From an uncultured bacterium (GTDB lineage Bacteria; Cyanobacteriota; Vampirovibrionia; Gastranaerophilales; Gastranaerophilaceae): DNA of 64,000 nucleotides. A program made the translations under genes and the position numbers. Positions 24,794 to 33,509 of the stretch are shown here, one piece after another. Position 1 is the stretch's first letter; each line of letters opens with the position of its first letter. The stretch lies in contig CASFGO010000029.1 of the NCBI GenBank assembly GCA_949294335.1, positions 1 through 64,000 on the forward strand. The letters are read 5' to 3'. The notes below the pieces were generated by a model. It did no database searches. It saw nothing but the letters and a program-made list of their open reading frames with translations, and was not told where the DNA came from.

Positions 24794-26095
24794 TTAATTT
24801 GAGCTTTCTTGGTTTATATTTTTGATATTTTCTTCTTGAGGAGAATTGTTTTCTAATGGTGTAGTTGTCGTTTCTTGAGGGGTAACGTTTCCATCAACTC
24901 CTGACATACCTGGCTTGCTATTTTTTTTGTATTCTTTTACTCTTAATCTATATTGCATTCTAAGCTCTTTTAGTTTCTTTTTATATTGAGCTTTCTTTTC
25001 TTTATTTACTTTTTTAAGCTCTTTTTTGGCTTTTTTCTTATTATTTTTTTCAATTTTTTCTTGTCTTGCATTTTCCCATTCAACTTCTTCTCTTGGGACA
25101 TAGCTGTCGTGAACTAATTTATATCCAACTATACATACAGAATGATTTGTTCCTTCCAAATCTATTAATTGTGTTCGTTCTCCATTCACATCTACAGCCC
25201 AAGTTCCTAAGAAGATTGGAACTCCACCTGTATACGCATAGCCTGTTACAAGAATTCTTGTAGGGTCAGTTTGGTCAAAGCCTAAAGGATATATGTCCCA
25301 TCTGTAGTCATCAAATTCAACACCTGAAACATTGTGCCAATAATCAGTAATTGTTTCTCTTGCTTCTGTGAGCTTTTTTGATTTGCCTGTCATAAAATCA
25401 TGGACAAGTAATTCGGTTTTCCATATCCCATCAAAAATGTAGCCTGTTTTTTCTTTTGCAACGATATATCTGTTATCAGGAGAATAATCCACAGGTGTAA
25501 TTGTTCTAAATGCACCTTCTTCAGAAATATCTTTTATTGTAGAAAAAATTGGTTCAGGGATTTTTTTTATAACATTTGCTTTTTGAACACGTTCAACTCT
25601 GTTTAATTTTGTATCTAATGGGATTACAAAAACATCGCATGCTGTACATCTTTGTTTTGGGTAATAATATATTGAAGGATATACAAGTTTTGTAAAATCT
25701 CCTGACACAATACCTTGTGCGTTAACAATTCTTTCAAACTCAATTTTTCTTGGGATATTTAATTCAGGAGTTCCTGGGGGATTATTATATCTTACTAGTT
25801 TGTATGTTGGCTGAGGTACATATTTCATATCAGCAGGCTTAGGGTATTTTCTATCTTCTACAATTCTGTTTTCATTATCTATTCCTGTTGATTGTTGTTG
25901 ATATTCTTCTTCAAGCATAAAACCTGATTTTGGAAGAATACTTTTTTCATATTCTTCTTTTAAATTTTCTTTTTGAGCTTCATATTCGTATTGATATTGT
26001 CTAAGCACAGGATTTTTTTGTTTAATGATGTGCATATCTTCTACTTGCACTCTAAAAAATGTTACAAAAGCTATAGCAAGAATTGCCCAAAACAT
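24794..26095 (-). CDS. membrane-anchored protein with Lys-rich coiled coil
   Basis: The 433-residue protein begins with a short hydrophobic anchor (MFWAILAIAFVTFF). The central region (about 110-330) has beta-propeller-like phrases such as ITPVDYSPDNRYIVAKEKTG and a CTAC pair, reminiscent of TolB-type repeats. From about 335 it becomes a Lys/Glu coiled coil (KKKAKKELKKVNKEKK), with a Thr/Pro/Asn tail. The function is unknown. It directly follows the response regulator gene on the same strand with one base between, so it is in the two-component operon. Confidence 0.7.
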   Translation of the reverse strand: MFWAILAIAFVTFFRVQVEDMHIIKQKNPVLRQYQYEYEAQKENLKEEYEKSILPKSGFMLEEEYQQQSTGIDNENRIVEDRKYPKPADMKYVPQPTYKLVRYNNPPGTPELNIPRKIEFERIVNAQGIVSGDFTKLVYPSIYYYPKQRCTACDVFVIPLDTKLNRVERVQKANVIKKIPEPIFSTIKDISEEGAFRTITPVDYSPDNRYIVAKEKTGYIFDGIWKTELLVHDFMTGKSKKLTEARETITDYWHNVSGVEFDDYRWDIYPLGFDQTDPTRILVTGYAYTGGVPIFLGTWAVDVNGERTQLIDLEGTNHSVCIVGYKLVHDSYVPREEVEWENARQEKIEKNNKKKAKKELKKVNKEKKAQYKKKLKELRMQYRLRVKEYKKNSKPGMSGVDGNVTPQETTTTPLENNSPQEENIKNINQESSN

Positions 26096-26096
26096 T

Positions 26097-26768
26097 TTAT
26101 ACTAAACCCTCATCCATTGCTTTTCTTGTTGCTTGAGTTCTTGTAGCTGTAGAAAGTTTTTGTAGAACACTATGAACATGTGCTTTAGCTGTTGCTCTTG
26201 TAATAGTTAATTCTTCTGCAATTTGAGGATTTGTTAGTCCATTAACAATAAGAGCTAAAACTTCCATTTCTCTTTCAGTTAATCCATACATGGATTTCCC
26301 TGCTTTATAATTTATTCCGTTTGATGTTCGTGTTTCGCTATTAGCTGTAGGAGCTTGAATGCTTGATAATACAAGTTTTGCAATCGCAGGGTCAATCCAT
26401 GCTACACCTTCATTAACAGAACGTATAGCAGTATGAATATTTTCTGTACTTGCTCCTTTCATGATATAACCATCAGCGCCTGATTTAAACGCTGCAAATA
26501 CATCATCTTCAGCATCTCTTGAGGTGAAAATTAAAACTTTTATTTGTGGATTAAAATCTTTGATTCTTTTTGTTGCTTCAATACCATCGATATTAGGAAG
26601 TCCAATATCCATAAGTACAATATCAGGTGATAATTGCTTTGCAAGTTCTACTCCTGATAGACCATTTTCAGCTTCCCCTACAAGAGTTATATCTTCGGCT
26701 TTATCAATCATTATTGATAACCCCATTCTTACAAGTTCATGATCTTCTACAAGCAAAACTCTTATCAT
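26097..26768 (-). CDS. NarL/LuxR-type response regulator
   Basis: The receiver domain (1-120) has the acidic pair ED, the phospho-acceptor in DIVLMDIGLP, the Thr in IFTSRDAEDD and the Lys in IMKGAS. The C-terminal helix-turn-helix reads YGLTEREMEVLALIVNGLTNPQIAEELTITRATAKAHV. At 223 residues it is a standard DNA-binding regulator. It lies one base after the kinase gene and is probably its partner. The targets are unknown. Confidence 0.94.
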   Translation of the reverse strand: MIRVLLVEDHELVRMGLSIMIDKAEDITLVGEAENGLSGVELAKQLSPDIVLMDIGLPNIDGIEATKRIKDFNPQIKVLIFTSRDAEDDVFAAFKSGADGYIMKGASTENIHTAIRSVNEGVAWIDPAIAKLVLSSIQAPTANSETRTSNGINYKAGKSMYGLTEREMEVLALIVNGLTNPQIAEELTITRATAKAHVHSVLQKLSTATRTQATRKAMDEGLV

Positions 26769-26769
26769 A

Positions 26770-28332
26770 TTATTTTATTTTAACCTCTTCTTTTTTACTA
26801 TTTTGTGTATTAATTTCGACTACATCTGTTAGAAGGAATGAAAATTCACTTCCTTTATTTAATTTGCTTTCAAGCCAAATTTTCCCATTGTGAGCTTCTA
26901 TTATTTGTCTTGAAAGATATAAGCCTAATCCTGTTCCTGTTGAACGTTTTTGGCTTGTCCCTTGAGAAAATCTTTGGAATAAGTGTGGGATATCTTCTTT
27001 AGGGATTCCGTTTCCATTGTCAAGAACAGAGAATATTAAATCTTTTTCTTCTGTTTTTAAAGATACAATAACTTCGCCTCCATTATTGGTATAATTAATG
27101 GCATTTCCGCATAAATTACAAATAACTCGTCTTATTTCTCCACCATCTGCATGTATTGTAATGTTATTTTCAGGAATTTCCAGTTTAAAATCTATGTTTT
27201 TCTTTTGAGCAAGTGGGAGTAGTTCATTATAAACTTGTTTTACCAATGAGTTAAAACAGAAATTAGTCTTACAAAGTACAAGCTTTTGTGCATCAAATCG
27301 ATATACTTCTAATAATGCATTAACAAGACCTAATAAATCTTCATTACTCTTTTGCATTGTAGATAATAGAACCTTTTGTTTGTCAGAAATTTCGCCTAAA
27401 GAACCATCTATAAAGAATTTTAAAGTTTGAATTGCGGCTAGTAATGGAGTTCTTAAATCATGGGTTAATGTTGCGATAAAATCATCTCTAAGTTTATCAG
27501 ATTCTTTTTGTTCGGAGATATCATGAATTACTCCAACATAACTGGTATCAGAAATTTTAGCAAGGCTTATATCAATAGGTATTTGAGAATTGCTTAATAG
27601 ATTTAAGATATAACAATCTCTGACATGGAATTCATTATCGTCAGTAGATAAAATTTTGTCCATTATATCAAGTTTGTCAGAACAAATAAACTTTTCTATA
27701 TGTAATTTTTTTAGATTTTCTTCGCTTAGTCCTGATAAAGTTTCGCAAGCAGGATTTGCTTGTTCAATTAAACCATTATTATTAACAACAAAAATCCCGT
27801 CTGCTGAATTTGTAATAATACTACTTAGTTTTGCATTTGATTCTAAAAGATCAGCAGTTCTTTCAGCAACAATTTTTTCAAGATTGTGAGAATAATTTTC
27901 AAGCTCTTTTTTTGCAACTTCAAGTTCTGCAATTTTTTGTCTTAATTGTGATAATAAATAACTTCTTTCAATTCCATTTTTTATATTGATTATTAAATCG
28001 TCATTATCCCAAGGTTTTTCAATATATCTATAAAGTCCAACTTCATTAATCGCTCTTATAGCATTTTCTTTATCTGCATAGCCGGTAAGTAGAATTTTAC
28101 TTACTTCCGGATATAATTTTTTAGCTTCTGTTAAAAATTCTAATCCGTTCATTTCCGGCATGAGAAAGTCCGAGATAATAAGGTCTGGGGTGTTGTTTTT
28201 TAAATATTCAAGTGCTTCTTTGGGATTGTTGAAAAATTCAGCATTATCAAAACCTTCAACCATTAATAAAGTTTTAAAGGCTGAGGTTACTATTTTTTCA
28301 TCATCGACTACAACAATCTTCCCACTTTCCAT
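26770..28332 (-). CDS. sensor histidine kinase with N-terminal receiver and PAS domains
   Basis: The domains, in order over 520 residues, are a receiver (VVDDEKIVTSAF, IISDFLMPEMNG, LLTGYADKENA), a coiled coil, PAS (IITNSADGIFVVNNNGLIEQANP), HisKA (ATLTHDLRTPLLAAIQ with the phospho-His) and HATPase (NLCGNAINYTNNGG, DNGNGIPKEDI, STGTGLGLYLSRQI). There is no membrane segment, so it is a soluble sensor. The receiver at the front of a kinase suggests input from another kinase. The NarL-type regulator follows in the same operon. Confidence 0.94.
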   Translation of the reverse strand: MESGKIVVVDDEKIVTSAFKTLLMVEGFDNAEFFNNPKEALEYLKNNTPDLIISDFLMPEMNGLEFLTEAKKLYPEVSKILLTGYADKENAIRAINEVGLYRYIEKPWDNDDLIINIKNGIERSYLLSQLRQKIAELEVAKKELENYSHNLEKIVAERTADLLESNAKLSSIITNSADGIFVVNNNGLIEQANPACETLSGLSEENLKKLHIEKFICSDKLDIMDKILSTDDNEFHVRDCYILNLLSNSQIPIDISLAKISDTSYVGVIHDISEQKESDKLRDDFIATLTHDLRTPLLAAIQTLKFFIDGSLGEISDKQKVLLSTMQKSNEDLLGLVNALLEVYRFDAQKLVLCKTNFCFNSLVKQVYNELLPLAQKKNIDFKLEIPENNITIHADGGEIRRVICNLCGNAINYTNNGGEVIVSLKTEEKDLIFSVLDNGNGIPKEDIPHLFQRFSQGTSQKRSTGTGLGLYLSRQIIEAHNGKIWLESKLNKGSEFSFLLTDVVEINTQNSKKEEVKIK

Positions 28333-28393
28333 ATAATAATCATAGCTTATTATTATGATTAAGACAAATTGTAAACAATAATAAAGTTAATAA

Positions 28394-28431
28394 AAAACAC
28401 CGATAAAACTTAATTGTTTTATCGGTGTTTT
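28394..28431 (-). terminator. terminator after rpsP
   Basis: This is a perfect 16-bp stem, AAAACACCGATAAAAC against its complement, around loop TTAATT, with a run of Ts on the - strand. It separates rpsP from the kinase gene downstream. Confidence 0.92.
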
Positions 28432-28456
28432 ATGTGTGTGTGAATTAAATATTTTA

Positions 28457-28837
28457 TTATTCAGCAGTAACTTCTTCTGCAGGTGCTTCTTGAGCTTCAG
28501 CAGCTGCTTTTTCTGCTTCAGCTTTTGCTGCAGCTTCAGCTTCTTGTTTTGCTTTAGCTTTTTTAGATAATTTAACTACATCAGATTTTTTGTAGTTTAA
28601 AGTACCATCTTCGTTACAATTTTTAAGTAAATATGCAACTGTGTCAGTAGGTTGAGCTCCTTTAGAAATCCAAGATTCAGCAGTTGCTTTATCTAATTTC
28701 ATTTCTTTAGATTTAGGATTGTAATATCCTAATTCTTGAATTGGTCTACCTTCTCTTTTAGTAGTAGAGTTGATAACGATAATTCTGTATATTGGAGCTT
28801 TTTTAGCACCTAATCTTTTAAGTCTGATTTTTAACAT
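28457..28837 (-). CDS. rpsP: 30S ribosomal protein S16
   Basis: The first 80 residues are a normal S16 ([53 protein letters not shown]). A low-complexity Ala/Glu/Lys extension of about 40 residues brings the length to 126. Such tails occur in S16 of several phyla. AAGGAA precedes the start. The leader on the - strand holds two hairpins. Confidence 0.95.
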   Translation of the reverse strand: MLKIRLKRLGAKKAPIYRIIVINSTTKREGRPIQELGYYNPKSKEMKLDKATAESWISKGAQPTDTVAYLLKNCNEDGTLNYKKSDVVKLSKKAKAKQEAEAAAKAEAEKAAAEAQEAPAEEVTAE

Positions 28838-29243
28838 GTTTAATTTTCCTTCTTAATTTATTTATTCTCTAGTGTAAAGATTCGCCGCTTAATCTTTAGC
28901 TAAATAAGCCTAAGAGGAATAGCTTATTCCATGATAATCAAACCATAAAGAGATATTGAATGCAAGCGTATAAAACTATTCGAGTTTGTGAAAAAATTAA
29001 CATTTTCTCGCAAACTCTGGGGAACGGTTTCATAACAGATTGTCTCCTATTCCACACACAACCTGATGTTCACACCCCTTATGTCGGATTTAAAAAATCT
29101 CAAAAATCTGTCAATTTTGGAATTTTTCCACATCCTCATTTTGTTAAGAATTTTGAAATACCTGATTGCCTGATGAAAAAATAATAGGGAGGGGAAATAA
29201 TAATAGGGGTAAAATTAGTATATTGTAATAAGGAGAATCTAAA
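28838..29243. other. 406-bp intergenic region with several hairpins
   Basis: No gene is supported here. On the rpsP side two stems are seen: AAAGATT/AATCTTT (around 28875-28898) and AATAAGC/GCTTATT (around 28903-28928), both in the rpsP leader. A third imperfect stem of about 14 bp, with arms GAGTTTG and CAAACTC, lies at 28981-29017. A 74-codon + frame (28960-29184) exists, but uses codons unlike the neighbours (CTG, GGG, CTC, CCC) and has no ribosome site. A small RNA or decayed gene is possible. Confidence 0.4.
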
Positions 29244-29471
29244 ATGTTAGAATTATTTATGTTGCCAACTTGTCCATATTGTTTGAAGGTTATGAAATTT
29301 CTTGATGAGAATAATATTCCTTATCAAAAGATAGATATATCAAATCCTCGAAATGAGGAAGCATTAATTAGAATTGGAGGAAAGCGTCAGGTTCCGTTTT
29401 TAGTAGATAAAGAACATGGTGTTGAAATGTATGAGTCAGGAGATATAATTGAATACTTAAAAACATTGTAA
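29244..29471 (+). CDS. glutaredoxin-like thiol-disulfide protein
   Basis: The 75-residue thioredoxin-fold protein has CPYC (C10, C13) near the N-terminus, the cis-proline segment KRQVPFLVD and the GVEMYESGDIIEYL motif that binds glutathione. AAGGAG precedes the ATG. A glutathione synthetase gene lies at 61.7-62.7 kb, so a glutathione-dependent role is plausible, but NrdH-type use of thioredoxin reductase cannot be excluded. Confidence 0.9.
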   Translation: MLELFMLPTCPYCLKVMKFLDENNIPYQKIDISNPRNEEALIRIGGKRQVPFLVDKEHGVEMYESGDIIEYLKTL

Positions 29472-29510
29472 CAAAATGTAAACACTCATGAGTTAATAAT
29501 ATATTGGTTT

Positions 29511-29541
29511 TTGCCTTGAAACTCCATGTTCAAGGCAATTT
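29511..29541 (+). terminator. terminator after glutaredoxin
   Basis: TTGCCTTGAA pairs perfectly with TTCAAGGCAA around an 8-base loop, then TTTT. Confidence 0.85.
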
Positions 29542-29670
29542 TCATGTAATAAAAAACTTTATATAAGTACGGGAATTAAGATACGAAAAAAAGTACTACT
29601 ATTTAGTGGTCTATTTTGTATTGGAAATTTTTATATATAAATTGTTACAGGGGATATAGGAGTAAGAAAA

Positions 29671-31713
29671 ATGGCAGGCGGAATCGGCGCATATTCTTCA
29701 CAAGATGTATTTGCACAAGATGCAAGACGTAGAGCAGAAGCATACGCAAGAGCAAATTATGTACAACAAGCAGGGTATCCAAATCAAGCACTTCAACAAC
29801 AGTATTTGGATGAAATGTCATTAATGGCAGCACAACAACCACAACAAGTACAACCTGAAGCTAAGGGACATAGATGTACTGATGGTAAAGATGATGGCAA
29901 AATTGGATTTTTGAATGCAACAGGGCATGCAATAAAAGGTGCAGGTAAATTTTTAGGTGGATTATTAGGCTTTGAATGGAATCCAGATGGTACATATAAA
30001 GGTCATAGTTTTGGAAAATTAGTTAAGAATGTGGCTATCGGTGCCGGAGTTGCTTTATTATGTTTTGCAACAGCAGGGACAGCTATTCCTGTCGTATTAG
30101 CAGCAGGTGGAGCTGCTATGGCAACAGCAAGTCTTGCTAATTCAACATATAAAGCATTTACGGCTAAGTCAGATGCTGAAGCTAAAGCTGCTTGGGAAGG
30201 AGTTGGTGCTGATACATTAGCAACTGCATTATCCGTAAGTGGTGTAAAAGCTTCGTTGAATTCATATAATGCCGCAAAAGGTCTTGCCACAAAGGATTAT
30301 AGTGGAATTAAAGGGTCTTGGGAAGCATTTAAAGATTCAGGTAAAATTACAAAAGATGTTGTTGTTAATGGAGCAAAAGAAGTAAAAGCTGCATATCAAA
30401 GTAATAAATTTACAGGTGTTAAAGATTTATTTGTTGATAAAGTTAGTAACTTGTACAGTACAGCAAAAACTAATTTAGGCCAATATGTAAAATCCCCTAG
30501 TAATGCAGCAACAAGACAACAAACTCAGGAACAAACATTAAAAGATTTGGATGATCAAATTGCATTACAGGATAAAAAAGTTGCTAAATTAAAAGATGGT
30601 AGCAAGTCTAAAGCAAAAGCACAAGCAAAATTAGATGAGTTAAAAACTCAAAGACAAGCAACAGAAAATGCGTATAAAGAAATAAATAGTAAAACTTCTT
30701 TTGATGATGCAAATGATTATATCCAAAATTTAGACAAACAAATTGCAGAAAAACGTAAATCATTATTCAAAAATGATACAGAAGCATATCAAAAACCTAT
30801 TAAGGCTGAAATTGAAAGATTAACTGCAGAATCAAAAGTTGCAAAACAAGTTCTTGACCAAAGACTTTCAGAAGCAAAATATGTAAGAGATCAAATCTCA
30901 TCAGTAGAGAAAAAGTTTGCTAACGAAACAGATGCTAAGAAATTAGAAATATTAGAGAAACAGTATGATGATTTAGTATTAGAACAACAAAATTTAAAAT
31001 TTGATATTCCAGAAGCTCAATCATTCAAAACAAATTTCAAAGCAAGAACTGAATCAGTAAAAGATGTAGGTGCAAAACAGTTAGAAGTTTCTAAAAAACA
31101 AGCAGAAGTTGTACGTCTTGAAGCTAAAACAAAAGTAAAAGATTATGATGGTAGTTTAGATGCAGATTTATTTGTTGCAAAAGCTGAATTAGAACTTGCA
31201 AAATACGACTTATCAATTGCACAAGCAGAATCAGCAAGTTCAGGTAGATTCGCAAGTGCAGCTTCTAGAGGTTCTAATGTTACATCATATGTAAGCACAG
31301 CAGTAAAAGATAGTTATGGTAAATCTCCAGTATTTAACTCTTATATCAAGAAAATTCCATATCTTAAAAATAAAGAATTTATGAATCTAACAATGCCTTC
31401 ATCAGTACCAGTAACATATGCAACAGCAAAAGGAATTGAAGATTTATATAATACAGTAACATTCCCATTCCAAGTATCTAGCCAATTAGAACAAGCTCAA
31501 GCAATGGGAGGTGTAACTCCTCAACAATTAGATACATTTTATAAAAATAAAGCAGCATTAGATAATTTATATGCAATGTATCAATCTCAAGGATACCCAC
31601 AATATACCTCAGGATATGGTTACTATCCTCAAACAGCACAACAAACTCAAGGTGTAAACTTTAATGACATGCAAAAATTAGAAGCTTCAATGGATATGTT
31701 AGGTGTAATTTAA
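29671..31713 (+). CDS. large hypothetical protein: hydrophobic core segment plus long coiled coil
   Basis: The 680 residues fall into parts. Residues 1-65 are Gln/Ala/Tyr-rich. Residues 85-155 are Gly/Ala-rich with a membrane-like stretch (NVAIGAGVALLCFATAGTAIP). Residues 285-520 form a long Lys/Glu/Gln/Ala coiled coil. The C-terminal part is again Tyr/Gln-rich (YPQYTSGYGYYPQ). There is no signal peptide. The pattern resembles secreted pore- or translocator-like or structural proteins, but no family is recognised. AGGAG precedes the ATG, and a terminator isolates it from flagellin. Confidence 0.78.
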   Translation: MAGGIGAYSSQDVFAQDARRRAEAYARANYVQQAGYPNQALQQQYLDEMSLMAAQQPQQVQPEAKGHRCTDGKDDGKIGFLNATGHAIKGAGKFLGGLLGFEWNPDGTYKGHSFGKLVKNVAIGAGVALLCFATAGTAIPVVLAAGGAAMATASLANSTYKAFTAKSDAEAKAAWEGVGADTLATALSVSGVKASLNSYNAAKGLATKDYSGIKGSWEAFKDSGKITKDVVVNGAKEVKAAYQSNKFTGVKDLFVDKVSNLYSTAKTNLGQYVKSPSNAATRQQTQEQTLKDLDDQIALQDKKVAKLKDGSKSKAKAQAKLDELKTQRQATENAYKEINSKTSFDDANDYIQNLDKQIAEKRKSLFKNDTEAYQKPIKAEIERLTAESKVAKQVLDQRLSEAKYVRDQISSVEKKFANETDAKKLEILEKQYDDLVLEQQNLKFDIPEAQSFKTNFKARTESVKDVGAKQLEVSKKQAEVVRLEAKTKVKDYDGSLDADLFVAKAELELAKYDLSIAQAESASSGRFASAASRGSNVTSYVSTAVKDSYGKSPVFNSYIKKIPYLKNKEFMNLTMPSSVPVTYATAKGIEDLYNTVTFPFQVSSQLEQAQAMGGVTPQQLDTFYKNKAALDNLYAMYQSQGYPQYTSGYGYYPQTAQQTQGVNFNDMQKLEASMDMLGVI

Positions 31714-31740
31714 AAATATAAAATATCAATCTAGAAAAAT

Positions 31741-31774
31741 AAATGGAAGGGTTATATAATCCTTCCATTTTATT
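31741..31774 (+). terminator. terminator after the 680-residue gene
   Basis: AAATGGAAGG pairs with CCTTCCATTT around a 10-base loop, followed by TATT. Confidence 0.85.
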
Positions 31775-31941
31775 ATGATTTTAAATAAATATGATATAGC
31801 CGAAAAGCTAGACTATATAATGTTTTTATTTTTTCTTCTCCTACATATGGTTGATATATTTCATAATCTGTTAAACTTTTAAATTCTGATTGTCGTTATC
31901 ATGGGCATAACTACAAAGACGAATATTGAAAGGAGATAGTT

Positions 31942-32964
31942 ATGAGTCTAAGTATTAACACAAACGTTATCTCATTATCTGTTCAGAGACACTTTAACTC
32001 AACAACTAGCAGAATGAATGACGCAATGGAAAAAATGACAACAGGGTTTAAAATAAACTCTGCAGCTGATGACGCAGCTGGTTATGGTGTAGTAAAGAAA
32101 ATGGAATCAGTTTTAAGCACTTATGATGTAGCTGAAACAAATGGTCAAATGGGATCAAGTTTATTACAAACACAAGAAGGTGTGTTAGAAATCATCGGAA
32201 GTTATCTTCAACGTATTAGAGATTTGACCGAACAAGCAGCCAACGGTACTTATGCAACATCTTCAAGAGTTGCAATCGCATCAGAAGTTGCGCAAAGAAT
32301 GCAAGAAATGAACCGTTTATGTGATGTAACAGAATTTAATGGCTTGAAATTATTAGACGGCTCTCAAACAGACGGTGTTAACCTTCAAGTTGGTATTAAT
32401 TCCGGTAGCGAAAACGTTATCACATTGGATGAATCTTTATTCTCAAGTGCTAAAATAACTGCGATAATGAAATTAACAGAAGGTGCTGCTCAATCAATGG
32501 CATCAGGTGCAGCTGAATCTGATACTTTAAAATATGAAGGTGCTGCTGGTCATTGGTTTGAAAGTGCTACTATTGCAGCTATGGATCAAGCAGGTTTAAT
32601 AAATTACCAAGCAGGTACATCAACTGTTAAAACAGATGGTTCTGTAACAATTACAGCATTATGTAATGCGGTGTTCGTAAACGATAATTCAGCTCGTATG
32701 TTCTTAGATACAGTTGACTTAGCTGTTGATGATGTAACTGAAAGAGCTACTCAAATCGGGGCTTATATGAACAGAGTTGATTCAGCAGTAGAAAGTTTAG
32801 CTGTTCAAGGTGATAATTTAACAGGTGCTAAATCACTTATTAAAGATGCTGATATTGCAGCTGTATCATCTGAGTTCATTGCAGCTCAAATCTTACAACA
32901 AGCAGGTGCTTCAATGTTAACAACTGCGAACCAAACACCTAGTATTGCGTTAAACTTAATTTAG
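31942..32964 (+). CDS. fliC: flagellin
   Basis: The conserved terminal regions that form the D0/D1 core are present: SLSINTNVISLSVQRHFN and GFKINSAADDAAGYGV at the start, and VSSEFIAAQILQQAGASML with the typical final Leu/Ile-rich segment at the end. The variable middle (about 165-250) is short. The protein assembles into the filament after export through the flagellar type III apparatus. AAAGGAG precedes the ATG. The gene is monocistronic with a 228-bp upstream region that contains a weak sigma-28-like element (TAAA at 31782, GCCGAAAA at 31799, 13-bp spacer). Confidence 0.95.
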   Translation: MSLSINTNVISLSVQRHFNSTTSRMNDAMEKMTTGFKINSAADDAAGYGVVKKMESVLSTYDVAETNGQMGSSLLQTQEGVLEIIGSYLQRIRDLTEQAANGTYATSSRVAIASEVAQRMQEMNRLCDVTEFNGLKLLDGSQTDGVNLQVGINSGSENVITLDESLFSSAKITAIMKLTEGAAQSMASGAAESDTLKYEGAAGHWFESATIAAMDQAGLINYQAGTSTVKTDGSVTITALCNAVFVNDNSARMFLDTVDLAVDDVTERATQIGAYMNRVDSAVESLAVQGDNLTGAKSLIKDADIAAVSSEFIAAQILQQAGASMLTTANQTPSIALNLI

Positions 32965-33008
32965 TAAGAAGAACGTAATTAATATATAACTAATGTTCCT
33001 TTCAATAG

Positions 33009-33039
33009 TAAGCCGGATTGATTAAGTCAGTCCGGCTTA
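33009..33039 (+). terminator. terminator after flagellin
   Basis: TAAGCCGGA pairs with TCCGGCTTA; the loop contains a smaller TGA/TCA pairing. The tail is AT-rich, not a pure T-run. Confidence 0.75.
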
Positions 33040-33155
33040 TAACTTATATATATAATTTTAATATGTAAAAATATGTAACAACTAAGTAACAATTAGACAA
33101 TTATTTTATTTTAGTTTACTTTATCATAGTATAATAGTGTGTAGAGGTTCAATCA

Positions 33156-33464
33156 ATGTTTAATCAGTGGAAAAATTTTAAGTTAATACAAAAGCTTAAG
33201 AATGTTGACCCCAAGTCTTTATGGTTAAGTTTTGCGAACTCGCAAAAAAATCATCGTAAAGAATACATTGATATGTTAGCCGATAATAAAGAAATTCAAA
33301 CTCTTTCTGACGAGAGAAGGTTGGAAGCGATGGTCAGAGAACAAATCAAGATGGAGTTTCCTAATATTGAAAACTCATCAAGTTATGAACTATTAGTTGA
33401 TGCTGTAGTTCATAATATTAAGAAAAAACAGCTTCAAGCCAGCGACAAAGTTCAATTTGAATAA
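33156..33464 (+). CDS. hypothetical protein, 102 residues
   Basis: The protein is basic and helical, starting MFNQWKNFKLIQKLKN, without membrane segments or cysteines. It is not recognised. GTAGAGG stands upstream of the ATG and a TATAAT box at 33130-33135 gives its own promoter. A terminator follows. Its position after fliC does not by itself prove a flagellar role. Confidence 0.7.
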   Translation: MFNQWKNFKLIQKLKNVDPKSLWLSFANSQKNHRKEYIDMLADNKEIQTLSDERRLEAMVREQIKMEFPNIENSSSYELLVDAVVHNIKKKQLQASDKVQFE

Positions 33465-33481
33465 TGTCAAAATCACACAAG

Positions 33482-33504
33482 GCGGGTTTTAATCCCGCTT
33501 TTTT
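33482..33504 (+). terminator. terminator between the 102-residue gene and the photolyase
   Basis: GCGGG pairs with CCCGC around TTTTAAT, followed by six Ts. The photolyase ends nearby on the other strand. Confidence 0.82.
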
Positions 33505-33509
33505 AATGC

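Noticed and set aside
28960..29184. 74-codon frame between rpsP and glutaredoxin
   Set aside because: No ribosome site, rare codons and strong hairpins; better explained as non-coding or decayed DNA.
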